Position numbers and translations under genes: made by a program. From positions 2,018,001 through 2,082,000 of the forward strand of contig NZ_CP132910.1 of the NCBI RefSeq assembly GCF_030846775.1: a stretch of DNA of 64,000 nt, given 5' to 3'. The notes beneath the pieces are model-generated. The model did not search any database. It saw only the letters and a program-made list of their open reading frames with translations, and had not been told where the DNA came from. Position 1 is the first letter of the stretch. Every line of letters starts with the position of its first letter. The stretch comes from Geothrix sp. 21YS21S-2. Its GTDB lineage: Bacteria; Acidobacteriota; Holophagae; Holophagales; Holophagaceae. Positions 8,911 to 18,186 of this stretch are shown here, piece by piece.

Positions 8911-9070
8911 TCCTTTTCATCCCTTTCATCCCCCGCATCCATTCATCCCCGTTCAGCAGGGCCAGCGAACGGATGGGTCGGCACGCGAAGGAATGCGTCG
9001 CGCCGACCCACACCCTGGCTGGCCCTGCTGGAACAGGGATAAATCGGATCAACAGGATAAAAAGGATGAA
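8911..9070. repeat. Long imperfect palindromic intergenic element, copy 1
   Basis: About 160 bases between two genes form one large imperfect inverted repeat. The outer left arm, rich in TTCATCC units (8911-8965), matches the reverse complement of the right arm, rich in GGATAA/GGATGAA units (9015-9070). Inside are AGCAGGGCCAGC/GCTGGCCCTGCT, then a perfect 9-bp pair TGGGTCGGC (8974-8982)/GCCGACCCA (9002-9010), then ACGC/GCGT. The element is non-coding: open frames through it are low-complexity on both strands. A related element lies at 27305-27460. Confidence 0.7.
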
Positions 9071-9075
9071 TGACC

Positions 9076-9106
9076 AAAAAGCGGGGACCCCCTGAAGGAT
9101 CCCCGC
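9076..9106 (-). terminator. Rho-independent terminator of the TonB receptor gene
   Basis: Read on the minus strand, GCGGGGATCC and GGTCCCCGC pair around a short loop (9081-9106, one mismatch) and are followed immediately by TTTTT (9080-9076). It lies 11 bases past the stop codon at 9117, the classic arrangement of an intrinsic terminator. Confidence 0.85.
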
Positions 9107-9116
9107 CATCCCAAAT

Positions 9117-12100
9117 CTAGAAAACGAACTTGAACCCGAAGGCGGCGGTCCGTGGCCCGTTGGCCTGGTAATTCAACCCGCGGTTGCCGAAGGTGCTGTT
9201 CTTGTAGGCGGCGCGCATGCGCACCGTGGTGCCCGGGAAGAGCGGGTTGCCGGTGATGGCCGCGGTGGAGTTCAGCTGGTTGTTGTAGTTGGAGCCGTAG
9301 TCGTAGTTGTTGAGCAGGTTGGAGATCGTCACGAACGGCTCGAGGATCATCCGGGGCGTGAACTTGATGGTGTGGGAGATGCGCAGGCCCATGTCCAGGT
9401 TCCAGTCGCCCACGCCCGTGCCGATCACGTAGTTCGGATGGGCCAGGGAGGCGGCGCCCATGTAGATGGGGTAGCCGGTGACGGGATCCGCATCGTTGTT
9501 GTAGCCGTTGTAGATGTCGTAGAACTTGCCGCTGTGCCAGGTCCCCAGCACGCCCACGTGGGTGCCGAAGTCGAAGTTGTAGGTGAAGGCGAAGGAACCC
9601 GAGAAGTGCTCGGTGCCCACGCTCGGGCGCTCGGGATTCGTCTTGTACGGATAGACGGCGCCCGCCCCGTAGAAGTCCGCGCTGCCGTTGTTGTCGAAGG
9701 ACCTGGAGGAGCCGCCGTAGGAGGAGCGCACGTCCTTGGCCACGAAGGTCATGATGCCCGTGAAGGCCGGCGACGTGTATGACCACTTCACCTGGAGCTG
9801 GTGGCTGCTGCTGGTCTGGTTGGACAGGAAGACGGTGTCGCCCATGTCGGCGACCCCGGGGGCCCAGGTGACGCCCTGGGCGGCGGGGGACCAGGCTTCG
9901 GGGGCGCTGCCGTCCGAGGCGAACTGGGAGGAGGCGTGCTTGGTCTTGCTGTGGATGTACTGCAGGTCCACGTTCTGGTGCTCGCCGATCCGGACGGTCA
10001 TGCCCAGGTTGAACGTATCCGTGGTGGGATACTCGAAGTCCGAGGCCATGAGCTGCTTGCCGGCCGTGCCGAAGGAGGCCTGGGTGAGCCAGCCGTCCAC
10101 GGTGTTGAGGAAGTAGTCCCGCAGCCCGTTGACGTTGTGGGTGTAGTTGTAGGGCGTGAGATCCGCGGGCAGCACCAGGGCGTGGCCGTTGACGTTGGTC
10201 AGCGTGGTTCCCTGGGAGAAGTTCGCCACGTTGACGGTGCCCGGCGCCGAGGCGCCGCTCGCGGTCAGCGCCGCCTGGTTGTTGAAGGTGGAACGGGAAA
10301 GTCCGTTGGCCCGGTCGTTCAGGGCCCGGCTGAACCCGGTGACGTTGTCGATGACGTTGGCGACGAAGCGCCCGTAGCCCAGCTTGAGGGTGAGGCTGTC
10401 ATCCCCGCGGGGCTTGTAGATGGCCTGGAGGCGGGGCGAGATGTAGGTCTTGTTGTCGGGGGGCGTGGTGCCGTGGAGGAGCATGGGGTTGGCTGAGCCG
10501 ATCTGGCTGTAGAGGCCCGCCCAGTTCTTCAGGAAGTCGAAGGAGGTGTCCTTGTCCGCCCGGATGCCCAGGTAGATGGAGAAGTTGGGCGTGAGGGTCC
10601 AGTCGTCCTGGGCGTAGAACCCGTACTGCTTGATCTTGTCGCCTTCCTGGACGCCCTTGGGCCGCATGATCAGGCCCACGACGTTGGTGTTGGCCGGAAC
10701 GTTGCCCCAGAGCTGCGGGCCGAAGGTGATGCCCGATTCGAAGAAGACGTAGGGGCCCGTCTCGGGGTAGAAGAGGGTCTGGTCCGCGTAGGTGTAGGCC
10801 TGGTAGTCGATGCCGGCCTTCAGGAAGTGGTCCCCGGTCTGGTAGGCCACGTCGTTGCGCCACTGGGTCCGCTTGATGCCGGTGTTCTGGATCGCGTTGG
10901 GGTCATGGCCGACGCGTCCGAGTTCCGTGGGCTGGAGGGGCAGCAGCGTGCTGTTGCGGGTGCGGATCTGCAGGTTGCCGACGCCGTCGCCCTGGCTGCC
11001 GGGCTGGATCAGGTTGGTGTAGTCGAAGTACACCAGGTTGCTTTCCCAGATCATGTTGGGTGTAAGGTTCGTCGTGACCTTCACGCCGTACCGGTTGGTC
11101 TTGTTCAGGCCGTTGCCCAGCATGGAGGGGTCGACGCGCCCGAAGACGGCCGTGGTGTGCGAGAAGGCCTGGTTGGGCGTCTCGTTCTTGTCGTAGCCGT
11201 AGGTGAAGGTGGCGTTCACGGTCTGGCTGGCGGACCAGTCCAGGCGGGCGTAGACGTTGGTCTCCTTCACTTCCGCCATGAGCCCGCCCAGGGACGGGTA
11301 GGCGGCCACGGCGTTGGTGGCGAAGGTGGTCGGCACCGCCTCCTCCTTCTTCCGCTCCACCGAGAACATGTAGAACAGCTTGTCCTTGATGATCGGCCCG
11401 GCCACCGTGGCGGAGATCGTCTGGCTGTTGTTGTCCTTCTTGGTGCCCTCGTCCGTGCTGCGGGCCCGCATGCTCTGGTTGGTGTACTGGCCGCTCACGA
11501 TGCCCGTGAAGGCGTTGGAGCCCGACTTGGACACCACGTTGAGGAACCCCGCGTTGGAGCGCCCGAACTCGGCCTTGTACTGGTTGGTCACCACCTGGAA
11601 CTCGCCGATGGCGTCCATGGGGATGGGGGAGACGTAGCCGCCCACGTCCGTGGAGTTGTTGTCGCCGCCGTCGATGTTGAAGTTCGTGCCGCGTCCCTGG
11701 CCCTCGCCCGTGGACATGTAGGTGCTGGTCTTCTTCGTGGGATCCACGTTGGAGCCGGCGATGAGCTGCACGCCAGGCGCCAGCACGGCCGCGGCCACCA
11801 CGTTCCGGGACAGGACCGGCAGGGACTCCAGGCGGTCCGCGGAGACGTTCACGCCCACTTCGGCGGAGTTGGTGTTGGCCTGGTCCACGGTGTCGGCGGT
11901 GGCCACCACGGTGACCGTGGCCGCCAGGGCCGGGGCCAGGGCGATGGAGGCATCCGTCTCCACGCCCAGCTGGCTGGTGCGGGTCACCGAGGAGGTGGAA
12001 TCCGCGCTCTTGAAGAGGATCCGGTAGTTCCCCAGGGGCACCGCCTGGAACCGGAAGGTGCCGTCCGCCGCGGTCACGGCCGTGCGGGTGTAGCCCGTGC

Positions 12101-12263
12101 CCTGGTTCAGGATCGTGATGGTCACGGCCCCCTTGGGGTTGCCCGTGGCCTTGTCGGTGACCCGGCCCTTGAAGGCCCCGAAGGTCTGCTGGGCCATCAG
12201 CACCCCGCCGGAGCACAGCCCCGCGACGATGGTGCAGAGAACCCTGGAACGGATGTTGCTCAT
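9117..12263 (-). CDS. TonB-dependent receptor, Oar-like
   Basis: A 1048-residue outer-membrane receptor. A signal peptide ending near MAQQ (residue 26) is followed by a carboxypeptidase-regulatory-like beta-sandwich (about 30-115), a plug domain (about 130-260, including DGGDNNSTDVGGY) and a long beta-barrel ending in the terminal phenylalanine used as the barrel-assembly signal. This is the Oar-type layout common in Acidobacteriota. No SusD-like partner or sugar enzyme is adjacent, so the ligand is unknown. The ATG is preceded by GGAGG at an 8-base spacing. The gene stands alone, with its own terminator and a long upstream region. Confidence 0.92.
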   Translation of the reverse strand: MSNIRSRVLCTIVAGLCSGGVLMAQQTFGAFKGRVTDKATGNPKGAVTITILNQGTGYTRTAVTAADGTFRFQAVPLGNYRILFKSADSTSSVTRTSQLGVETDASIALAPALAATVTVVATADTVDQANTNSAEVGVNVSADRLESLPVLSRNVVAAAVLAPGVQLIAGSNVDPTKKTSTYMSTGEGQGRGTNFNIDGGDNNSTDVGGYVSPIPMDAIGEFQVVTNQYKAEFGRSNAGFLNVVSKSGSNAFTGIVSGQYTNQSMRARSTDEGTKKDNNSQTISATVAGPIIKDKLFYMFSVERKKEEAVPTTFATNAVAAYPSLGGLMAEVKETNVYARLDWSASQTVNATFTYGYDKNETPNQAFSHTTAVFGRVDPSMLGNGLNKTNRYGVKVTTNLTPNMIWESNLVYFDYTNLIQPGSQGDGVGNLQIRTRNSTLLPLQPTELGRVGHDPNAIQNTGIKRTQWRNDVAYQTGDHFLKAGIDYQAYTYADQTLFYPETGPYVFFESGITFGPQLWGNVPANTNVVGLIMRPKGVQEGDKIKQYGFYAQDDWTLTPNFSIYLGIRADKDTSFDFLKNWAGLYSQIGSANPMLLHGTTPPDNKTYISPRLQAIYKPRGDDSLTLKLGYGRFVANVIDNVTGFSRALNDRANGLSRSTFNNQAALTASGASAPGTVNVANFSQGTTLTNVNGHALVLPADLTPYNYTHNVNGLRDYFLNTVDGWLTQASFGTAGKQLMASDFEYPTTDTFNLGMTVRIGEHQNVDLQYIHSKTKHASSQFASDGSAPEAWSPAAQGVTWAPGVADMGDTVFLSNQTSSSHQLQVKWSYTSPAFTGIMTFVAKDVRSSYGGSSRSFDNNGSADFYGAGAVYPYKTNPERPSVGTEHFSGSFAFTYNFDFGTHVGVLGTWHSGKFYDIYNGYNNDADPVTGYPIYMGAASLAHPNYVIGTGVGDWNLDMGLRISHTIKFTPRMILEPFVTISNLLNNYDYGSNYNNQLNSTAAITGNPLFPGTTVRMRAAYKNSTFGNRGLNYQANGPRTAAFGFKFVF

Positions 12264-12600
12264 GACGAAGTCCTCCCTCTGCGATTCGGCCGCCCCTGGG
12301 GGCGGCAGGATGGTTTTCGAGGTGCACCGAAGGAGCCCTGCCCATGGGCGGGATCCGTAGGGGGTGGAATTTCGGTGCTAATGGGGTGGTAATGAGTGGT
12401 GCACTATTAATCCCTTGGGCAGATGAAATTGCAAGGGAAAAAATGATCCCGTGATCGTTGATTATGCGGCCTCGCCCTCCGCCGGCCATTTCCCGTAAGT
12501 CGCCCCATACGTCGCACATACGATAACGGACATTCGGTTTTTGAAAATCCTCGCTATTCTCGGCAAACCCTTGAAAGTTGAACCATCCCCGGAGGCTGCC
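12264..12600. promoter_or_regulatory. Divergent intergenic region with candidate minus-strand promoter
   Basis: This gap of about 340 bases separates the TonB receptor from the divergent gene at 12601. On the minus strand TTGCAA (12434-12429) and TTAATA (12410-12405), 18 bases apart, make a plausible sigma-70 promoter. It would give a 5' leader of roughly 140 bases for the receptor. The 12390-12540 part is clearly AT-richer than its surroundings. No gene or RNA fold was recognised in the rest. Confidence 0.4.
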
Positions 12601-12945
12601 ATGAAACGTCTGCTGATCGCCCTCGTCCTCATCGCCGGAGCCGGCGTGGGCGGCTACTACGTCCGGACCGGCAGGCTTCCCTGGGCCGCCCCGTCGCCCG
12701 ACGAGACCCTGGTCGCCGCCCAGCGGGCGGCCTTCGACGTCGTGCGGGAACAATGGAAGCAGGCCGGCCGGGCCGGCACCTTCGGAATGGACACCGGCAC
12801 CATCACCGAGACCCCGCTCGTGAAACTGGAGCGCCTGGAGGCGGACCTGGCGGACCTCCTGCCCAGGCTCACCTCCCCCGAGGCCCGCAAGCAGGCCGGC
12901 CAGCTCCGCCAGGACATCGCCACCTTCAAGGCCGGCATGCGCTGA
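12601..12945 (+). CDS. Small membrane-anchored hypothetical protein, 114 residues
   Basis: Function not recognised. The first 20 residues form one hydrophobic segment (KRLLIALVLIAGAGVGGYY), a signal anchor or uncleaved signal. After it comes a hydrophilic, alpha-helical domain with charged heptad-like stretches (LERLEADLADLLPRL; SPEARKQAGQLRQDI). The frame extends upstream to a TTG at 12541, but the ATG at 12601 has a good ribosome-binding site (CCGGAGGCTGCC) and begins the hydrophobic segment. It may share transcription with the kinase gene 164 bases downstream. Confidence 0.65.
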   Translation: MKRLLIALVLIAGAGVGGYYVRTGRLPWAAPSPDETLVAAQRAAFDVVREQWKQAGRAGTFGMDTGTITETPLVKLERLEADLADLLPRLTSPEARKQAGQLRQDIATFKAGMR

Positions 12946-13109
12946 GGACCCTCCAAGTGCTGAACCATCAATAAAGGAGTTGCAGGGCGATAATTCCGTC
13001 CGTATATTTGTGGCCCGTCTGTGTGGTGGCCGCATGACTCCGCCCTTGGTCCTCCAGGATCTCGACCCGTACGGCCCGCTGCCCGAGGACGCGGCAGGAG
13101 GTTCCCCCC

Positions 13110-14807
13110 ATGGGTGACACGGCCGCGACCGCCGAACCCGGTTTCGAGGGGGCCGCGCAGGACCAGGAGGCCCGGCTCCGGGACCTGGGCTTCGAGGTCA
13201 TGCCGGAATGGCGGCCCCAGGGGCACCTGCGCCGCCTCGCCGTCACCGTCCGGCACTTCTCGGGCCTGCTCTTCGGCGGGTTGGCCTGGCAGTGGGCCGC
13301 CACTTCGGGCGGGGGACCGCGCCGGGCCCTGCTCTGGGCGGCGGCGCTCCCGGGGCGCTGGTTCGTGGACCGGGACCTGCGCGCCCTGCCCTTCCCCGTG
13401 CAGCTGCGCCGGCGCCTGGAGCGCCTGGGGCCCACCTACATCAAGCTGGGGCAGATCCTGAGCCTGCGCGAGGACCTGCTGCCCCGGCCCGTCACCGACG
13501 AGCTCAAGCACCTGCTCAACAACCTGCCCGTGGTGCCGCTGGACGCGATCCGGAGGATCATCGAGAAGGACCTGGGGCGGCCCGCGGGGGAGCTGTTCCG
13601 GTCCATCGACCCGGTGCCCATGGGCTCGGCCTCCATCGGCCAGATCCACCCCGCGGTGACCCTGGACGGCCGGCGGGTGCTCCTGAAGGTCGTCAAGCCC
13701 GGGATCCGCCAGACCCTGGAGCGGGACGCGCGGCTCCTGCGGATGCTGGGGGCCGTGGCCCAGGTGCTTCTGCCCCGCTACCAGCCCCGGCAGATCGTCG
13801 ACGAATTCTGCACCTACACCCTCCGCGAGGTGGACCTGCGCCTGGAGGCCGACAACGCGGAGATCTTCGCGGGGCACTTCGCGGACACGCCCGAGGTGGT
13901 GTTCCCCGGCATCCACCGCGCCTGGTGCGGGCGCAGCGTCCTGTGCATGGAATTCCTGGACGGGCTGAGCCCGGACTCGAAGGAGGCCCTGGAGCTCCCC
14001 GAGGAGGACCGGCGCCGGCTCACGGACCTGGGCGCCATGGCCATCATCCGCATGCTCTACCAGGACGGGTTCTTCCACGCGGACCTGCACCCGGGCAACC
14101 TCGTCATCCTGCCCGGGCCCAAGGTCGGGTTCATCGACCTGGGCATGGTGGGCCGCCTCGACGAGGACCTGCGCCGGTCCCTGATGTACTACTACTTCGC
14201 CCTGGTCATGGGCGACGGCGAGAACGCCGCGCGCCACCTCACCGCCATCGCCATCCCTGGGCCCGGGGCCGATCCCGCGGCCTTCCGCAGGGACGCCGCG
14301 GACATCGCCAACCGGTGGAAGCTCGCGGCCAATTTCAAGGACTTCTCCCTGGGCCAGCTCATCCTCCAGTCCCTGGCCCGGGGCGCCGAGCACCGCATGT
14401 ACTTCCCGGTGGAGCTGGTGCTGATGGTCAAGGCCCTGGTCACCTTCGAGGGCGTGGGCAACGTGCTGCTGCCGGGCTTCAACGTGGCGGAGGTGAGCCG
14501 CAAGCACATCCGGGGGCTCTTCCTCGAGCAGTTCAGCCCCCTGCGCCTGCTCAGCGAGGGCATGCGCGGGGTGCCCGAGATGGTGGACGCCATGATCAAG
14601 ATGCCGCTCCTCATCACGGACGGCCTCCGGGTGCTGGAGCGGCTCACCCGCCAGCCCCGGGAGCCCGCCTGGGCCTCCCTGGGGCCGGCCCTCTCCGCCA
14701 TCGCGTTCCTGGCCGCGGGCTCCGCGGCCCTGTGGTTCAGGTCCCCCTGGCCCGTGTGGACGGGCCTGCTCCTTTCCGCCTTCATCCTGGCCCTGCGCCG
14801 GAGGTGA
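13110..14807 (+). CDS. ABC1/UbiB/AarF-family atypical kinase
   Basis: A 565-residue UbiB-family protein. It has the family KxGQ motif (Lys112-Gln115 in YIKLGQILS), the Ala/Ser loop GSASIGQIHPA, a nucleotide-binding lysine in LLKVVKPG, and the catalytic/metal motifs HADLHPGN and DLGMVG. The C-terminus ends in two hydrophobic helices, as in membrane-associated UbiB. Family members support ubiquinone biosynthesis or other lipid handling through ATPase activity. Here the coupled neighbour is a wax-ester/triacylglycerol synthase-like gene, starting 3 bases after this stop, so a role in lipid extraction or storage is as likely as a quinone role. AGGAGG stands before ATG 13110. Confidence 0.88.
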   Translation: MGDTAATAEPGFEGAAQDQEARLRDLGFEVMPEWRPQGHLRRLAVTVRHFSGLLFGGLAWQWAATSGGGPRRALLWAAALPGRWFVDRDLRALPFPVQLRRRLERLGPTYIKLGQILSLREDLLPRPVTDELKHLLNNLPVVPLDAIRRIIEKDLGRPAGELFRSIDPVPMGSASIGQIHPAVTLDGRRVLLKVVKPGIRQTLERDARLLRMLGAVAQVLLPRYQPRQIVDEFCTYTLREVDLRLEADNAEIFAGHFADTPEVVFPGIHRAWCGRSVLCMEFLDGLSPDSKEALELPEEDRRRLTDLGAMAIIRMLYQDGFFHADLHPGNLVILPGPKVGFIDLGMVGRLDEDLRRSLMYYYFALVMGDGENAARHLTAIAIPGPGADPAAFRRDAADIANRWKLAANFKDFSLGQLILQSLARGAEHRMYFPVELVLMVKALVTFEGVGNVLLPGFNVAEVSRKHIRGLFLEQFSPLRLLSEGMRGVPEMVDAMIKMPLLITDGLRVLERLTRQPREPAWASLGPALSAIAFLAAGSAALWFRSPWPVWTGLLLSAFILALRRR

Positions 14808-14809
14808 GC

Positions 14810-16072
14810 ATGCGCGAACCCGTCGCCTCCAACGATGCCATCTGGCTTCAGGACTCGGCCTGCAACCGGATGGTGATCAACGCCGTGCTCCTCGCGGACC
14901 GCCTGGAGGCCGCGGACCTCCGGGCCACCTTCCGGAGGCGCATCCTCGAGGGCCCGGAGGCCCCGCGCTTCGAGCGGCTGCGGTGCCGGATCACGGGCGG
15001 GGGCCACCGGCAGTACTGGGAGCGGGACCCGGACTTCGACCTGGACCGCCACATCGTGGAGGACCGCGTGGCCCTGGAGAGCCAGGAGGCCTTCCAGGAT
15101 TATGTGGGCCACGAGGCTGGGCGCGAACTGGACGGGGCCCATCCCCGGTGGTCGATCCGGGTGATGGACGGCTACGAACCCGGGACCACGGCGCTGCTGG
15201 TGCGGGTCCACCACAGCATCGGGGACGGCGAGGCCCTCGTGTCCCTCCTCTTCGCCCTGGTGGACGAGCCCATCGACGGCAAGCCTCCGGCCAAGGTCCC
15301 GCCCGACCGGGGCGGCTTCCTGCGGGCCGCGGCGGTCCCGCTCGCGGCGCCGGGCATCCTCCTGCGCCGCCTGGCCTGGCACCCGGACCACAGCCCCATG
15401 CACGGCCCGGCGCTCTCGGGGCACAAGCACGTGGCCTGGACCCGGCCCATGGACCTGGCGGTGGTCAAGCGGGCCCGGCAGGCCATCGGGGCAACGGTCA
15501 ACGACGTGCTGATGGCCTCCGTCTCGGCGGCCTTCTCCCACTACCTGGAGGACCACGGCGACCCCCCGCCGTCCCGGTTCCTGGTATCCATGCCCATGAA
15601 CGTGCGGGCCCCGGGCGCGCCCCTCCTGTGCGACAACCACTTCGCCCCCGTGCCCCTGGAGCTGCCCGCCGGCCCCGGGGTCCGCGCCCGGCGGATCCTG
15701 GAGGTGAAGGCCAGCATGGACCGCGTGAAGGGTTCCGCGGTGCCCAGGGCCATCTACGGGCTGCAGCGGGCCGCCCTCGCGCTCCTGCCGGACCGCATGA
15801 GCAGGGGCCTCATCGACTTCCTGGCCAACAAATGCACCGCCGTGGTCACCAACGTCACCGGGCCCCGGGGCGAGGTGACCCTGGCCGGGAGCCGGGTCCG
15901 GTCCATGATCTTCTGGGTGCCCCAGCGCGCCCGCATCGGCATCGGGATCTCCATCCTCAGCTTCTCGGGCCGGGTGCAGGTGGGCATCATCGCCGACGAG
16001 GCCCTGGTGCCGGACCCTTCGGTCCTGGTGCGGGCCTTCGAGGAGGAGTTCGAGTCGCTCAGCAGCCTTTGA
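14810..16072 (+). CDS. Wax ester synthase/diacylglycerol acyltransferase (WS/DGAT) family protein
   Basis: A 420-residue protein with the acyltransferase active-site motif HHSIGDG (His134, His135, Asp139, Gly140), the HHxxxDG signature of the family. Later family landmarks are NDVLMASV and a C-terminal VTNVTGPRGE/IGISILSF region. Such enzymes join acyl-CoA to fatty alcohols or diacylglycerol. It is coupled to the UbiB-like gene, and its 3' end overlaps the convergent patatin-like gene by 14 bases. No signal peptide; the protein is likely membrane- or droplet-associated. Substrate is unknown. Confidence 0.87.
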   Translation: MREPVASNDAIWLQDSACNRMVINAVLLADRLEAADLRATFRRRILEGPEAPRFERLRCRITGGGHRQYWERDPDFDLDRHIVEDRVALESQEAFQDYVGHEAGRELDGAHPRWSIRVMDGYEPGTTALLVRVHHSIGDGEALVSLLFALVDEPIDGKPPAKVPPDRGGFLRAAAVPLAAPGILLRRLAWHPDHSPMHGPALSGHKHVAWTRPMDLAVVKRARQAIGATVNDVLMASVSAAFSHYLEDHGDPPPSRFLVSMPMNVRAPGAPLLCDNHFAPVPLELPAGPGVRARRILEVKASMDRVKGSAVPRAIYGLQRAALALLPDRMSRGLIDFLANKCTAVVTNVTGPRGEVTLAGSRVRSMIFWVPQRARIGIGISILSFSGRVQVGIIADEALVPDPSVLVRAFEEEFESLSSL

Positions 16073-17255
16073 GGCTCCCCTCCAGCGCGCGCAGGGCCTC
16101 ATCCAGCCGCAGGGCCACCCGGGGTGCCCGGCGGGGCTCCAGGCCGTCCCACACGCTGCGCCCGGCCTCGGCCAGCAGGTCCTCCCGCAATTCCAGCCCG
16201 TTGCGCGCGAAGACCGGCCCCAGGGCCTCCCGCCGCGTCCACAGGTCCAGGCGGGTCTGGTCGAAGCCGATCTCGCACACCTTGTGGCGGGAGTGCAGCC
16301 GGAACAGGTTGGTGAAGAGCCGGTGCTCCGTGGCCCGGGGCTGGAACATCACCAGGTCCGCGCCGGGGAACGCCTGGGCGGCCCGCTCCATGCCCAGGCC
16401 CACCCGCGAATGGATGAGGATCCGGAAGCTCTGGCCCAGCACCGCCGGCAGGCCCCCCTTCTGCACCGCCCGGCGCCCCAGGACCTCCCGGGCGTCCCGG
16501 GAGCCCGTGTCCATGGGCACCAGCGGGTTCACGCACAGCAGCAGGTCCGCGCCCTCCCGCAGGGCGACGGTGGAATGGACGGTCTTGAGCAGCACGCCGT
16601 CCACGCAGACCCGGCCTTCCACGTCCACGGGCTGGTAGAGGCCGGGGACGGCGCTGCTGGCCTGCACCGCCCGGGAGATCGGGACGTGGTCCAGCCCCTT
16701 GGACCCGAAGACCATGGCCGAGCCCGTCTCCAGGTCCGTGGCCACCACGAACAGCCTTCGGGGCAGCCTGCGGAAATCGTCGGTGCGCCCCCGCGCGGAA
16801 AAGAGCCGGTGGAGGTAGGCCTGGATGGGCTCGTTGTCGAACAGGCACACCGGGAGCGAGGCCCCGAGGCCCTCCAGGCCCCCCAGGAAGGAGGCGTCGC
16901 CGGTGAGCATCTGCCTGACCACGTCCGCCACCACCCAGGGCAGCTTCAGCCCCCGCCTGCGCAGCTCCCGCAGGGCGGGCCGGAAGAAGATGGAGGCGTC
17001 GAAGAGCCCGTCCTCCTCCGGTTCGGCCCGGATCCCCTGGACCATCTCGGCCACCGTGATCCCGTTGGCGAGGTGGGAGCCCACGAAGGCGCCGGCGCTG
17101 ACGCCGACGTAGACGTCCATGCGGTTGAGGTCGAGGCCCTGGACATAGGTCTCCAGGGCGCGGAGGGCGCCCACCTCGTAGACGCCCCCCAGCAGTCCCC
17201 CGGAAGCCAGGGCAAGGCCCACCTTCCGCGCTTTCGTGCGGCGGGGCGGGGCCAT
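16059..17255 (-). CDS. Patatin-like phospholipase/lipid hydrolase
   Basis: A 398-residue patatin-fold hydrolase. The oxyanion-hole glycine loop ASGGLLGG (17-24) is followed by the nucleophile elbow GVSAG with Ser53. The catalytic aspartate is expected in VDGVLL in the middle of the protein, a DG-V variant of the usual DG-G/A. Patatins hydrolyse phospholipids or neutral lipids, and some act on PHA. It is the last gene of a minus-strand operon with a phasin and PhaR and starts 7 bases after the phasin stop, so a storage-granule lipase role is a reasonable inference. There is no signal peptide. Confidence 0.85.
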   Translation of the reverse strand: MAPPRRTKARKVGLALASGGLLGGVYEVGALRALETYVQGLDLNRMDVYVGVSAGAFVGSHLANGITVAEMVQGIRAEPEEDGLFDASIFFRPALRELRRRGLKLPWVVADVVRQMLTGDASFLGGLEGLGASLPVCLFDNEPIQAYLHRLFSARGRTDDFRRLPRRLFVVATDLETGSAMVFGSKGLDHVPISRAVQASSAVPGLYQPVDVEGRVCVDGVLLKTVHSTVALREGADLLLCVNPLVPMDTGSRDAREVLGRRAVQKGGLPAVLGQSFRILIHSRVGLGMERAAQAFPGADLVMFQPRATEHRLFTNLFRLHSRHKVCEIGFDQTRLDLWTRREALGPVFARNGLELREDLLAEAGRSVWDGLEPRRAPRVALRLDEALRALEGSLKGC

Positions 17256-17262
17256 GGCCGGA

Positions 17263-17694
17263 TCAGGCGGTGGGGGCCTGGGCCTTGGCCTTGGGCCGTG
17301 CCTTGGCCTTGGGCTTGGGCTTCGGAGCGGCCTTGGGCGCGGCCTTGCTCACGTTCCGGGTGAGGGCTTCCACCCGGTGGGTGAGGTTGATGATCTCGCT
17401 GCGGGTGGGCACGCCCAGCCGCTGCATGGCGGCGGCGAGGCCGTCCTCGATGGGGGCGGCGACCCGCTCCAGGAGGCCCTTGGCGTCCTCCTTCAGGCCG
17501 TCGGTGCGTTCCTGCAGGCCCGCCATCCACTCCGCGTTGGTCTTCTTCTGCTCGCGGCCGCGCTTGACGAGCGCCTTGAAGATCCTACCGCCCTCCTCGC
17601 CGGCGAGATTGAACGCGCCCAGGCCCGCCAGCCAGATGTCGTTGGCGGTGCCCTTCAGGCCGGTGGGAGCTTGTGCCTTCTTCCTGGTAACCAT
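17263..17694 (-). CDS. Phasin-family PHA granule-associated protein (PhaF/PhaI-like)
   Basis: A 143-residue protein with the phasin-type N-terminal amphipathic region (DIWLAGLGAFNLAGEEG), a helical middle and a Lys/Ala/Pro-rich basic tail (KAAPKPKPKAKA) as in PhaF-type phasins that bind granules and DNA. The ATG at 17694 is preferred over the GTG at 17700 because the AAGGAG ribosome-binding site stands at a normal distance only from the ATG. It lies 42 bases downstream of PhaR. The tail repeat makes the base composition repetitive (17270-17345). Confidence 0.85.
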   Translation of the reverse strand: MVTRKKAQAPTGLKGTANDIWLAGLGAFNLAGEEGGRIFKALVKRGREQKKTNAEWMAGLQERTDGLKEDAKGLLERVAAPIEDGLAAAMQRLGVPTRSEIINLTHRVEALTRNVSKAAPKAAPKPKPKAKARPKAKAQAPTA

Positions 17695-17736
17695 ACCCAC
17701 TCTCCTTTCATCCGGCGCAAGGGCCGGCGGTTTGGG

Positions 17737-18186
17737 TCAGCTGGGTCGTCTCCGTTTCGTGCGGCGCCCGGCGCGGGCCTCCAGATCGGCCAGGGCGGCC
17801 TCCAGTTCGGCCAGGCGCTGGCGGAGCCGGGTGATGTCCTCCCGTGCCCCGCTCACGGCCTGGATCCGGTCCACGGAGGTTCGGAGCATGCGGTCCACCT
17901 TGGCCTGGACCTGCCCGAACCCCTCCGCCAGGGCCTGGTTCCCCCGGCGGATGATCTGGTGGAGGAGGTCCCCGGAGAGGAGGGCGTGCCCGCCCCGCTG
18001 GTCCTCGTAGATGCTCTGGGCGAGGGTCTGGGCGGTGACGTCCTCCCCGGTGGCGCTGTCGGCCACCTGGAGCTCCTGGCCGGCCCGGATCCAGGCGGAA
18101 AGCTCCTCCAGGGAGACGTAGCGGCTCTCCTCGGTGTCGTAGAGCTTCCGGCTGGTGCCGCCGTACCGTTTGATGAGGCGGATCAT
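17737..18186 (-). CDS. phaR: PHA synthesis repressor PhaR
   Basis: A 149-residue PhaR-type regulator. The N-terminal PHA-accumulation DNA-binding domain shows IKRYGGTSRKLYDTEESRYV (residues 5-24), close to the family signature, with the central accumulation-regulator region next and a C-terminal coiled coil. PhaR is known to bind PHB granules and repress phasin genes. A phasin gene follows immediately, so autoregulation of the operon by granule state is inferred. The start ATG at 18186 overlaps the upstream ATPase stop by one base; a GTG at 18189 is the alternative. No PHA synthase gene is visible in the window. Confidence 0.9.
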   Translation of the reverse strand: MIRLIKRYGGTSRKLYDTEESRYVSLEELSAWIRAGQELQVADSATGEDVTAQTLAQSIYEDQRGGHALLSGDLLHQIIRRGNQALAEGFGQVQAKVDRMLRTSVDRIQAVSGAREDITRLRQRLAELEAALADLEARAGRRTKRRRPS

